Source: Treponema sp. (lineage in GTDB: Bacteria; Spirochaetota; Spirochaetia; Treponematales; Breznakiellaceae). From it: DNA of 50,760 nucleotides. This document shows, piece by piece, positions 16,914 through 24,385 of the stretch; the stretch's first letter is position 1; each line of letters starts with the position of its first letter. The position numbers and the translations under genes were made by a program. Under the pieces are notes generated by a model that searched no databases, had not been told where the DNA came from, and was given only the letters and a program-made list of their open reading frames with translations. The stretch covers positions 1 through 50,760 of the forward strand of contig JAISAQ010000028.1 of assembly GCA_031266775.1 (NCBI GenBank). Reading direction: 5' to 3'.

Positions 16914-17453
16914 TCAGTAATTTTCCGCCCTGATCTGGAAATAGGATTTGGGATGCTTGCAGACGGGGCAGAGTTCCGGCGCTTTTTTCCCGATAACAAT
17001 ATGCCCGCAGTTCGAGCACTGCCAGACCTGATCCCCGTCGCGCGAGAATACAATGCCCCCTTCAATGTTGGAAAGGAGTTTTTTGTACCGTTCTTCGTGT
17101 TCCTTTTCGATTTTCCCGACAAGCTCAAAGAGGGCGGCGATCTGGGTAAACCCTTCTTCCCTGGCTTCCCTGGCGAAACCGGGGTACATTTCGGTCCACT
17201 CGTAATGCTCGCCTTTGGCGGCGTCTTTCAGGTTCGGCTGGGTGTCAGGCACCGTGTCCCCGTGGAGGATCTTGAACCAGATTTTCGCGTGTTCCTTTTC
17301 GTTTCCCGCCGTTTCCCTGAAGATGGCGCCAAGCTGCTGGTAACCGTCCTTTTCGGCCTTTGACGCGTAATAAAGGTATTTGGTGTGCGCCTGCGATTCC
17401 CCGGCAAAAGCCGCCTCGAGGTTCTTTTCGGTCTTTGAGCCTTTGAGTTCCAT
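16914..17453 (-). CDS. rbr: Rubrerythrin
   Basis: 179 residues; non-haem di-iron peroxidase protecting anaerobes against H2O2. The N-terminal ferritin-like four-helix domain carries the iron ligands in [14 protein letters not shown] and [10 protein letters not shown] and in the second pair of helices ([11 protein letters not shown]). The C-terminal rubredoxin domain has two CxxC motifs (CSNCG and CPVCK). Start chosen at 17453 with AAGGAG upstream. The transcript appears to start near 17516 and passes a perfect hairpin and a T7 run. First gene of an operon with the HD protein and mnmA. Confidence 0.95.
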   Translation of the reverse strand: MELKGSKTEKNLEAAFAGESQAHTKYLYYASKAEKDGYQQLGAIFRETAGNEKEHAKIWFKILHGDTVPDTQPNLKDAAKGEHYEWTEMYPGFAREAREEGFTQIAALFELVGKIEKEHEERYKKLLSNIEGGIVFSRDGDQVWQCSNCGHIVIGKKAPELCPVCKHPKSYFQIRAENY

Positions 17454-17486
17454 AATGTTCTCCTTGCTTTTTTCCAAAAAAACACT

Positions 17487-17510
17487 GGTTTATTCGAACG
17501 CGAATAAACC
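17487..17510 (-). promoter_or_regulatory. 5'-leader hairpin of rubrerythrin, possible attenuator
   Basis: Perfect 10-bp arms GGTTTATTCG and CGAATAAACC with a 4-nt loop, about 6 bases after the predicted transcription start. On the minus strand AGTG and then seven T follow, so it could be an early attenuator, an RNA-stabilising stem, or a DNA operator. Confidence 0.55.
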
Positions 17511-17522
17511 GGCGTTCTTCCA

Positions 17523-17551
17523 AGTATAACCGAACGGGACGCCATAGTAAA
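17523..17551 (-). promoter_or_regulatory. Putative rubrerythrin promoter
   Basis: On the minus strand: TTTACT (17551-17546), 17-base spacer, TATACT (17528-17523). Confidence 0.6.
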
Positions 17552-17605
17552 CCTTTTCCGTCCACCGAGCCGTTTTAGCAAAGAATTTTTTCATATTTTA
17601 CATAG

Positions 17606-17618
17606 TAATATCATATTA
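17606..17618. promoter_or_regulatory. Candidate Fur/PerR-family box
   Basis: Perfect 6-1-6 inverted repeat TAATAT-C-ATATTA, set inside a wider inverted repeat TTACATA (17598-17604) / TATGTAA (17623-17629). It lies between the divergent rubrerythrin and ferrous-iron-uptake operons. The 6-1-6 form is that of Fur and PerR sites. The 357-base gap 17454-17810 otherwise holds the two promoters and a half repeat, and no gene. Confidence 0.4.
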
Positions 17619-17710
17619 AATATATGTAATATGGAAAAGGGGGATTCCGCGCGGGATCTTGTGAAACAAATAATCAAATGATATAGTGGGCTTGGTTAGT
17701 AACCCGGCTG

Positions 17711-17724
17711 GTTTTGGAACAGCC
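17711..17724. repeat. Palindromic repeat, half copy
   Basis: Only the right arm, GTTTTGGAACAGCC, with the preceding loop-like CCCGGCTG is preserved; the left arm has decayed. Confidence 0.55.
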
Positions 17725-17745
17725 TCCGTATCGGGAGCGTAAAAT

Positions 17746-17774
17746 TTTACATAAAAGTTAGCAAAAACTAATAT
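17746..17774 (+). promoter_or_regulatory. Putative feo operon promoter
   Basis: TTTACA (17746-17751), 17-base spacer, TAATAT (17769-17774), about 30 bases before the first feoA. Confidence 0.5.
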
Positions 17775-17810
17775 ATTTCAGTATATTTGATAATGGAGGT
17801 TGTATAACTG

Positions 17811-18020
17811 ATGCCTTTACTGTTATCCGTCCGGGGAAAACAAAACGTAATCAGGCGTGTCGGCGGCCCGGAGGATGTAAAAAAGCGGCTTGAGGCTCTG
17901 GGATTTACCGTGGGCTGCAAGATAACGGTGGTGTCGGAATTGGCGGGCGATCTTATTGTCAAAGTAAAGGACAGCCGTATCGCCCTTGGCAGGGAACTGG
18001 CGAATAGAATATTCGTTTAG
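17811..18020 (+). CDS. feoA: FeoA-family protein (first copy)
   Basis: 69 residues with the SH3-like FeoA fold: KKRLEALGFTVGCKITVVSE, then DLIVKVKDSRIALGRELANRI. Small cytoplasmic partner of the FeoB iron transporter. GGAGG lies upstream of the ATG. Followed after 9 bases by a second FeoA gene; tandem unlike FeoA proteins are common in anaerobes and spirochaetes. The division of labour between the two is not known. Confidence 0.9.
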   Translation: MPLLLSVRGKQNVIRRVGGPEDVKKRLEALGFTVGCKITVVSELAGDLIVKVKDSRIALGRELANRIFV

Positions 18021-18029
18021 GGGAGACAC

Positions 18030-18251
18030 ATGCGTACGTTAAAAGAGATAAAACCCGGCCAAACTGTCAGAGTTGTCAAAATCCACGGGCAGGGGCCGGT
18101 TAAGCGGCGGATCATGGACATGGGGATCACCGGAAATACGGAAATTCTGGTGCGCAAGGCCGCTCCCCTGGGCGATCCTGTTCAGGTCAGTGTCCGGGGT
18201 TATGAGCTTACCCTCAGAAAGGCGGACATAGACATTATTGAGGTTATATGA
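18030..18251 (+). CDS. feoA: FeoA-family protein (second copy)
   Basis: 73 residues, standard FeoA: MRTLKEIKPGQTVRVVKI, VKRRIMDMGITGNTEILV, then the GYELTLRKADIDIIEV end. Differs substantially from the preceding copy, so this is not a recent duplication. GGGGAGA precedes the ATG. Its stop codon overlaps the ATG of a 29-codon frame that leads into feoB. Confidence 0.92.
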   Translation: MRTLKEIKPGQTVRVVKIHGQGPVKRRIMDMGITGNTEILVRKAAPLGDPVQVSVRGYELTLRKADIDIIEVI

Positions 18252-18337
18252 GCAGGGACCCCTGCAAAACGCGGATTTTCTGTCTGCCGCCGGCAGCGCC
18301 GGGGTCTTTGCGGGAGGAGTCGTGGATATCAAGATAG
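18248..18337 (+). CDS. Possible 29-residue coupling ORF between feoA and feoB
   Basis: ATG overlaps the feoA stop (ATGA) and the frame ends at 18337, 13 bases inside feoB as started at 18322. The peptide begins MSRDPCKTRIFC and has two Cys. It may only keep ribosomes moving to the feoB start. No family recognised; it could be chance. Confidence 0.25.
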   Translation: MSRDPCKTRIFCLPPAAPGSLREESWISR

Positions 18338-20487
18338 CCCTTGCGGGAAACCCCAACAGCGGAAAGACAACCCTTTTTAACGCCCTTACCGGGGCGAATC
18401 AATTTGTCGGCAACTGGCCCGGGGTTACGGTCGAAAAAAAGGAAGGCCGTCTCAAGGGACGCAAAGACGTACAGGTTACGGACCTGCCGGGAATCTATTC
18501 CCTTTCGCCCTATTCCCTTGAGGAAGTTATAGCCCGGAATTACCTGCTCGGCGAAAAGCCCGGCGCGATACTTAACATTATTGACGGGACCAACCTGGAA
18601 CGGAACCTCTTCCTTACCACCCAGCTTCTGGAACTCGGCATCCCGGTGGTTGCCGCGATCAACATGATAGACGCGGTGGAAAAGTCGGGGGAAGAAATAG
18701 ACCTTGAAAAACTGGAAAAACGCCTGGGCTGTCCTGTAGCGGCGATTTCCGCCCTTAAAGGCACGGGAATCAAGGCGGCCCTTGAGAAGGTTCTTGCCGC
18801 CGCGGGGGAAAAGGCCGAAGCCCGCCGGGCGGTTACATTTTCAGGACCCGTGGAGACGGCCGTTTCGGAACTTTCGGCGGCAATGTCCGGCGTGGAAGAA
18901 TCCCGGCGGCGTTTTTACGCACTCAAGATACTTGAACGGGACGCCAAATTTGCCGAAAAATACAAACTTGACGGCGCGGAGGCTGTTGTCAGGGCCGCGG
19001 AGGAACAAAGCGGCGGCGATATTGAAAGCAAAATTTCCGAAGAACGGTACGAATTCATTACCGCCCTGGTTTCGGAATGTTACAAAAAGCGGAACAAAAA
19101 CAGGGTAAGCGTATCGGACAGGATTGACGGCGTGGTTACCAACCGCCTCCTTGCCCTGCCTGTTTTCGCGGCGGTTATCTTTCTTGTCTATTTTGTTTCG
19201 ATAACCACCGTCGGCGCCTGGGTTACCGGCTGGACGAACGACGGCCTTTTTGGCGAAAGCTGGAATTTTTTCGGCCTGGAGGTGCCGGGCGTTCCGGTGA
19301 TCCTCGGCGGCCTTCTTGAGGCGGCGGGCACGGCGGACTGGCTTAGGGGGCTGATCCTCGACGGCATTGTGGCCGGGGTCGGCGCGGTGCTTGGGTTTGT
19401 TCCCCAGATGCTGGTGCTGTTCCTGTTTCTCGCGGTTCTGGAAGCCTGCGGCTATATGGCCCGGATCGCCTTTATCCTGGACAGGGTCTTCCGGCGTTTC
19501 GGCCTTTCGGGAAAGAGCTTTATCCCCATGCTTATAGGAACCGGCTGCGGCATTCCCGGAGTCATGGCTTCCCGGACCATCGAAAACGAACACGACCGCC
19601 GTCTTACGGTAATGGTTACCACCTTTATGCCCTGCGGGGCAAAACTCCCGGTTATCGCCCTCATTTCAGGCGCGGCGTTCGGTGGCGCCTGGTGGGTCGC
19701 GCCCAGCGCCTACTTTTTGGGCATTGCGCTGGTGATCATTTCCGGCGTTATCCTGAAAAAGACCAGGCCCTTTATGGGGGACGTTTCTCCATTTGTAATG
19801 GAACTTCCCGCCTATCACGCCCCCGGCGTAATGAACGTCCTCCGTAGTATGTGGGAACGGAGCTGGTCCTTTATCAGGAAGGCGGGGTCCGTTATTCTGG
19901 TTTCCGCGGTGGCGGTTTGGTTCCTTTCCGGTTTCGGCTTTACCGAAAACGGATTCGGCATGGTTGAGGATCTGGGCGGCGGCCTCCTTGCGGGCATCGG
20001 TTCGGCCATTGCCTTTATCTTTGCGCCCCTGGGTTTCGGAACCTGGGAGGCGGCGGTGGCAACCATTACCGGCCTTGTAGCAAAAGAAAATGTAGTCGGA
20101 ACCATGGGGGTGCTCTACGGCCTTGCGGAGGTAAGCGAAAAAGGGGAAGAAATCTGGAGCGCCTTCGCGTCACACTTTACGGCCTCAGGCGCTTATGCGT
20201 TTCTGGTTTTTAACCTGTACTGCCCTCCCTGTTTTGCCGCCATCGGCGCCATCAAACGGGAAATGAACAATGCCAAATGGACGGCCTTTGCCGTGGCGTA
20301 CCAGCTGGTAACCGGATATACCGTCGCCCTGATCGTATACCAGCTGGGAACCTTCTTTTCAGGCGGCGGTTTCGGCGCCGGAACCGCGGCGGCCCTGGCG
20401 GTCCTGGCTTTCCTCGTTTATCTCGTGGTGCGCAGGCCTTCGGAAAGACGAAAGCCCCTGCCCAGAGAGTTTCACAGTGCGGCCTGA
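18322..20487 (+). CDS. feoB: Ferrous iron transporter FeoB
   Basis: 721 residues. N-terminal G domain: G1 GNPNSGKTT (residues 9-17), G3 DLPGIYSL, G4 NMID, then the guanine-dissociation-inhibitor helices. The membrane part has the Gate motifs, including GCGIPGVMASRTIE and the later CPPCFAAIGAIKREMN. It moves Fe2+ across the inner membrane under control of GTP turnover. Start: GTG at 18322 with GGAGGAG just upstream, which places the first beta-strand (DIKIALAG) at the N-terminus as in the family; a TTG at 18238 would add 28 residues and overlap feoA. Confidence 0.95.
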   Translation: MDIKIALAGNPNSGKTTLFNALTGANQFVGNWPGVTVEKKEGRLKGRKDVQVTDLPGIYSLSPYSLEEVIARNYLLGEKPGAILNIIDGTNLERNLFLTTQLLELGIPVVAAINMIDAVEKSGEEIDLEKLEKRLGCPVAAISALKGTGIKAALEKVLAAAGEKAEARRAVTFSGPVETAVSELSAAMSGVEESRRRFYALKILERDAKFAEKYKLDGAEAVVRAAEEQSGGDIESKISEERYEFITALVSECYKKRNKNRVSVSDRIDGVVTNRLLALPVFAAVIFLVYFVSITTVGAWVTGWTNDGLFGESWNFFGLEVPGVPVILGGLLEAAGTADWLRGLILDGIVAGVGAVLGFVPQMLVLFLFLAVLEACGYMARIAFILDRVFRRFGLSGKSFIPMLIGTGCGIPGVMASRTIENEHDRRLTVMVTTFMPCGAKLPVIALISGAAFGGAWWVAPSAYFLGIALVIISGVILKKTRPFMGDVSPFVMELPAYHAPGVMNVLRSMWERSWSFIRKAGSVILVSAVAVWFLSGFGFTENGFGMVEDLGGGLLAGIGSAIAFIFAPLGFGTWEAAVATITGLVAKENVVGTMGVLYGLAEVSEKGEEIWSAFASHFTASGAYAFLVFNLYCPPCFAAIGAIKREMNNAKWTAFAVAYQLVTGYTVALIVYQLGTFFSGGGFGAGTAAALAVLAFLVYLVVRRPSERRKPLPREFHSAA

Positions 20488-20508
20488 CAGGACGCGGGAG
20501 AAAGAGCC

Positions 20509-20724
20509 GTGGAATTTTTGAAAGCCAACGCCGGAACCATCGTAACAGGTTTCATTGTTTTCGCCGTGCTGGCCCTTGTCGTGGCGCGGCTTGTTATCAA
20601 CTTCCGCAAGGGCAAAACCGCCTGCGGGTGCGGCTGCTGCCCCGGCTGCTGTCCTGGACAGCAGCCACCGGCCGCTACCCAAGTTCCCCCAGATCGTAAG
20701 GCGTTTCCTGATACACGTAGTTGA
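20509..20724 (+). CDS. FeoB-associated Cys-rich membrane protein
   Basis: 71 residues: one N-terminal membrane helix (TIVTGFIVFAVLALVVARLV), a short basic stretch, then the cysteine cluster ACGCGCCPGCCPG. This matches the small proteins often found after feoB, whose role in iron transfer is unproven. GTG start, 21 bases after feoB. The last 50 bases overlap the convergent metA 3' end. Confidence 0.85.
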   Translation: MEFLKANAGTIVTGFIVFAVLALVVARLVINFRKGKTACGCGCCPGCCPGQQPPAATQVPPDRKAFPDTRS

Positions 20725-21595
20725 GCCAGTTGGAAAAGAAGAGGTGCGCGTGGGCCCTCCAGCGGACTACGGGGGCCTTTGAAGGATCGCCTGCGGGATA
20801 GTAGTCCCGGGGAATGTCTATGGGAAGCCCCCGCGAAAGATCGCGGCGGTATTCCCTGTCAAGGGTAAGGGGATCGTACTCAAGGTGGCCTGTGACATAG
20901 ATCTCGCGGCCTTCACGGGCGGTGACGATAAAGATACCCGTCTCCTCCGTTTCGGACTGTATGGTAAGCCTGGCGTCGGCGGCGGCCGCGTCCCTGTCGA
21001 CCGTGGTATGGCGCGACTGGGGGGCAAGGAATTCATCGTCAAAGCCCCGGAAAAGGGTTGTGTGCCGCTCGTTTATTCTGTGGGGAAAGATGCCGAAGAG
21101 CTTTCGTTCAAGCGTTTTTTTTTGAATGCCGTAGCGCCGGTACAGTCCCGCCTGCGCGCCCCAGCAAATGTGCATTACCGACCATACGTTCCGGACTGAA
21201 TAGTCTATCATGCCGGCAAGTTCATCCCAGTAGTCCACCTCTTCAAAGGGAAGCGTTTCCACGGGCGCGCCCGTGATGATAAGGCCGTCGAAGCGCACGT
21301 TGTCCCTGATAATCTCCTGGGAATCATGGTAGAATTTCTCAAGGTGCCCCGGCGGCGCGTTTTTTGATTCGTGGCTTCCCATGCGGAGGAAGCTGAGATC
21401 CACCTGAAGGGGGCTGTTCCCCAGAAGCCGCAGCAGCTGTATTTCCGTATCCACCGTCGTGGGCATGAGGTTGACTATGCCCACCTTGAGGGGCCGTATG
21501 TCCTGGTGTTCGGCCCTGGACTCGGTTATGACAAAGACATTTTCCCCTCTGAGGATATCGCAGGCGGGCAGATCCGCCGGAATTGTTATGGGCAT
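20675..21595 (-). CDS. metA: Homoserine O-acyltransferase MetA, predicted acetyl-CoA type
   Basis: 306 residues, full length; first committed step of methionine synthesis. The acyl-enzyme Cys is in HICWGAQAGLY, the catalytic Glu in GHLEYD, and the N-terminal RPLKVGIVNLMPT is diagnostic. The substrate-selecting position is Glu113 in GAPVETLPFEEVDYW. In this family Glu there, as in Bacillus cereus, goes with acetyl-CoA use, whereas Gly, as in E. coli, goes with succinyl-CoA. So the product is probably O-acetylhomoserine despite the metA name. Eleven bases downstream of the UPF0303-like gene on the same strand, and convergent with the feo operon with a 50-base overlap. Confidence 0.94.
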   Translation of the reverse strand: MPITIPADLPACDILRGENVFVITESRAEHQDIRPLKVGIVNLMPTTVDTEIQLLRLLGNSPLQVDLSFLRMGSHESKNAPPGHLEKFYHDSQEIIRDNVRFDGLIITGAPVETLPFEEVDYWDELAGMIDYSVRNVWSVMHICWGAQAGLYRRYGIQKKTLERKLFGIFPHRINERHTTLFRGFDDEFLAPQSRHTTVDRDAAAADARLTIQSETEETGIFIVTAREGREIYVTGHLEYDPLTLDREYRRDLSRGLPIDIPRDYYPAGDPSKAPVVRWRAHAHLFFSNWLNYVYQETPYDLGELG

Positions 21596-21606
21596 GAACG
21601 CTCCGC

Positions 21607-22110
21607 TTACAGTTTTACGCCGGAAGGAAAACGGGGCGCGTTTGTTTCCCCCAGAAAAGCCGCGCAGACGTCAACAAGAACGGCGTGATCCTCAAGATGG
21701 GGCAGTCCCGAAACCGTAAAAACCGCGATGAGGCCCGAATCTTTTATGCGGATGGGAAAACCGCCGCCGCCCCATACATAGCGGCGGGGATCAAGCCCCC
21801 GCGACTCGAGCGTTTCCTTCCGTTTTACAAGGCGCAGGGTACAGAGCAGCGTGCTTTCCTCAAGATCCCTTACCGTGTTGAATTTTTTGGTCATCCAGCC
21901 TTCGTTATCGCTTGTGGTTCCCTCTGCCATGTACTGAAAGATAGTGAGGCCGCTTATGAGCCGTATACTTACCGAAAGGGGATATCCGTTTTCGAGGATA
22001 ATGCCGGCCGCCCCGTTCCCCAGCTTCCAGGCGTCTTCCCGGCTGAAACGGGGAAAACACAGCAATTCTTCCTGCTTTTCCGCTATGGCGATTAATTTAT
22101 CAATTTTCAT
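21607..22110 (-). CDS. HbpS/GlcG-like protein (UPF0303 group)
   Basis: 167 residues. AGIILENGYPLSVSIRL, then EGWMTKKFNTVRDLEESTL and YVWGGGGFPIRIKDSGLIAVFTVSGLP carry the GlcG/HbpS-like fold seen in UPF0303 proteins, some of which bind or degrade haem; others lack a known role. Starts at the ATG at 22110 opposite a GH3 gene and is followed by metA after 11 bases, so both are probably co-transcribed. No functional link between the two is obvious. Confidence 0.78.
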   Translation of the reverse strand: MKIDKLIAIAEKQEELLCFPRFSREDAWKLGNGAAGIILENGYPLSVSIRLISGLTIFQYMAEGTTSDNEGWMTKKFNTVRDLEESTLLCTLRLVKRKETLESRGLDPRRYVWGGGGFPIRIKDSGLIAVFTVSGLPHLEDHAVLVDVCAAFLGETNAPRFPSGVKL

Positions 22111-22154
22111 CCTGACTCCTCTGGCGCACCCGTGCCTTTCTGTATTACTATAGC

Positions 22155-22164
22155 ACAGATCTGT
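22155..22164. promoter_or_regulatory. Candidate operator between divergent genes
   Basis: Perfect 10-base palindrome ACAGATCTGT in the 83-base gap between the UPF0303-like and GH3 genes, next to TATTACTATAG, which could supply -10 boxes. Short, so chance is possible. Confidence 0.25.
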
Positions 22165-22193
22165 ATGTGTTGAAAATACGGCAAGGAGGCAGC

Positions 22194-24293
22194 ATGAACA
22201 GGGAAGAACGCATCAAGGATTTGATTTCCAGGATGACCCTCGAAGAAAAAGTATCCCAGTTAAGCTATACAAGCCGGGCAATACCGCGCCTTGGAATACC
22301 GGAATACAACTGGTGGAACGAATGCCTGCACGGGGTGGCGCGGGCGGGCGTCGCCACGGTTTTTCCCCAGGCCATAGCGCTGGCGGCTACGTTCGACGAC
22401 GCCTTTGTGCAGAAAGTGGCGGAGGCCATTTCGGACGAAGGCCGGGCAAAGTACAACGAGGCTGTAAAACGGGGCAACCGGGGACAATACTGGGGGCTTA
22501 CCTTCTGGACGCCGAATATCAACATCTTCCGCGATCCCCGCTGGGGAAGGGGGCAGGAAACCTACGGGGAAGATCCGTTCCTTACAAGCCGCATAGGCGC
22601 CGCCTTTGTCCGCGGGTTGCAGGGTCCCGATCCCGAACACCTCAAGGCCGCCGCCTGCGCCAAACACTACGCGGTCCATTCGGGGCCCGAACGGCTGCGC
22701 CATACCTTTGACGCGGTGGTGTCGAAAAAAGATCTCTTTGAAACCTACCTTCCCGCCTTCAGGGTCCTGGTGGACGAAGGGGTTGAGGCGGTAATGGGCG
22801 CCTATAACAGAACTTTGGGCGAACCCTGCGGCGGCAGCACCTATTTGTTAAAAGAGATACTCCGGGGTACATGGGGCTTCAAGGGCCATGTAACGTCCGA
22901 CTGCTGGGCCATACGGGATTTCCACGAACATCACAAGGTTACCAAAACCCCCGAGGAATCGGCGGCCATGGCCCTTAACGCCGGCTGCGATCTTAACTGC
23001 GGCTGCACCTTTCCAGAGCTTACCGTTTCTTTCAAAAAGGGCCTTGTTACCGAGGAAGCCATTAACACCGCCCTTGCGCGGCTTTTGCGGACCCGTTTCA
23101 AGCTTGGAATGTTCGATCCTCCCGAAGACGATCCCTATTCCGGGCTTAAGGGGGATGTGATCAACTGCGAAAAACACCAAAAGCTGGCGCGCGAGGCGGC
23201 GGAAAAATCCATCGTGCTTCTTAAAAACGACAGGGGAATTCTTCCCCTTGACGACAGCGCCAAACGCATAACCATACTTGGCCCAAGCGCCGCCAATCCC
23301 CTGACGCTTTTCGGCAACTACTACGGAATCAGTCCCCGCTTTGTCACCTTCCTTGAAGGGCTGGGGATGAAGGTGCGGGACAAGTACGCCGTCAGTCTTG
23401 AATACCGGCCGGGCTGCCTCCAGTACGAAGAGAGCCATCCTGCCCGCTTCGGTTCCCAGACGGGCTTCTTCACCGGCGCGGATACAGACCTTTTCATCGC
23501 GGTTATGGGCCTTGACGGTTCCATGGAAGGGGAAGAGGGGGACGCCATTGCCTCCGACTCAAACGGCGACCGGGATTCCATAGAGCTTCCCCCCTGGCAG
23601 CTTAAATTCCTCCGTTCCCTTAAGGGCACAGGAAAGCCCGTGATTCTTGTTCTTACCGGGGGAAGCCCCATCGCCATTCCCGAAGATATCGCCGACGCCG
23701 TTATCTTCGCGTGGTATCCGGGCGAAAAGGGCGGGGAAGCCCTCGCGGACATCATCTTTGGCGATGTTGTTCCCTCAGGCAGACTGCCCATTACCTTTCC
23801 CGCTTCCACAAGCCAGCTTCCCCCCTATGAGGATTACTCCCTCAAGGGAAGAACCTACCGTTACATGACGGAAAAGCCCCTGTACCCCTTTGGGTTCGGC
23901 CTTTCCTATACATCGTTCCGTTTCGATTCCCTTGAACTTTCCTCTTCTTCCATATCGAAAGACGGCCTCCTAAAGGCGTCGGTGAAGATCAGCAATACGG
24001 GAAAACGCGGCGGCGAAGAGGTGATACAGATCTACATTTCCAAAGACGACCGCCTCTCCTCTGATCCGTTCTTTTCGCTGCGGGCGTTCCGCCGTGTCTT
24101 TTGCCCGGCGGGAGAAACGGTGAGCGCCGAATTTGAACTTCCCGCCTCGGCCTTTGAATCGGTGAACGCGGCCGGGGAGAGCGTCCTTGTTCCCGGTTCC
24201 TGTACGGTAACGGCCGCCGGCGCCGCTCCCGTTCCCGCCGCCCTTGAAAAGGGAGCGGCCGAACCGGCGCGCGCGGTCATAACGGTAAAGTAA
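22194..24293 (+). CDS. Glycoside hydrolase family 3, beta-xylosidase/beta-glucosidase type
   Basis: 699 residues, without a signal peptide, so cytoplasmic. Order: TIM barrel with NWWNECLHGVARAG (a signature of the beta-xylosidase branch), KHYAVHSGPE, nucleophile Asp236 in VTSDCWAIRDF; alpha/beta sandwich (KSIVLLKNDRGILPL, VILVLTGGSP, AWYPGEKGGEALADI); C-terminal fibronectin-III-like domain (PFGFGLSYTSF onward). Start with AAGGAGG upstream. Hydrolyses beta-xylosides or beta-glucosides released from plant hemicellulose. It stands alone between divergent and unrelated genes, so its partner importer is not evident. Confidence 0.93.
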   Translation: MNREERIKDLISRMTLEEKVSQLSYTSRAIPRLGIPEYNWWNECLHGVARAGVATVFPQAIALAATFDDAFVQKVAEAISDEGRAKYNEAVKRGNRGQYWGLTFWTPNINIFRDPRWGRGQETYGEDPFLTSRIGAAFVRGLQGPDPEHLKAAACAKHYAVHSGPERLRHTFDAVVSKKDLFETYLPAFRVLVDEGVEAVMGAYNRTLGEPCGGSTYLLKEILRGTWGFKGHVTSDCWAIRDFHEHHKVTKTPEESAAMALNAGCDLNCGCTFPELTVSFKKGLVTEEAINTALARLLRTRFKLGMFDPPEDDPYSGLKGDVINCEKHQKLAREAAEKSIVLLKNDRGILPLDDSAKRITILGPSAANPLTLFGNYYGISPRFVTFLEGLGMKVRDKYAVSLEYRPGCLQYEESHPARFGSQTGFFTGADTDLFIAVMGLDGSMEGEEGDAIASDSNGDRDSIELPPWQLKFLRSLKGTGKPVILVLTGGSPIAIPEDIADAVIFAWYPGEKGGEALADIIFGDVVPSGRLPITFPASTSQLPPYEDYSLKGRTYRYMTEKPLYPFGFGLSYTSFRFDSLELSSSSISKDGLLKASVKISNTGKRGGEEVIQIYISKDDRLSSDPFFSLRAFRRVFCPAGETVSAEFELPASAFESVNAAGESVLVPGSCTVTAAGAAPVPAALEKGAAEPARAVITVK

Positions 24294-24300
24294 GGCCCCG

Positions 24301-24331
24301 GCCGAAAACGAAACGAAGTTTTGCTTTCGGC
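24301..24331 (+). terminator. Hairpin after the GH3 gene
   Basis: Arms GCCGAAA and TTTCGGC with an inner AAAC/GTTT stem, 8 bases after the GH3 stop, followed by ACTTGTTTT. A plausible weak terminator that abuts the next promoter. Confidence 0.5.
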
Positions 24332-24333
24332 AC

Positions 24334-24362
24334 TTGTTTTGGCCGTTGAATGATTCTATACT
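24334..24362 (+). promoter_or_regulatory. Putative promoter of the TRAP (TAXI) operon
   Basis: TTGTTT (24334-24339), 17-base spacer, TATACT (24357-24362). Predicted start near 24369 leaves a leader of about 17 bases containing the AAGGAG ribosome site. Confidence 0.6.
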
Positions 24363-24385
24363 GGACATGCACAAGGAGAATAAAA

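Noticed and set aside
16910-17128. Longer start for the HD-domain protein
   Set aside because: It would overlap rubrerythrin by about 215 bases in another frame; the ATG 4 bases after the rubrerythrin stop is sufficient.
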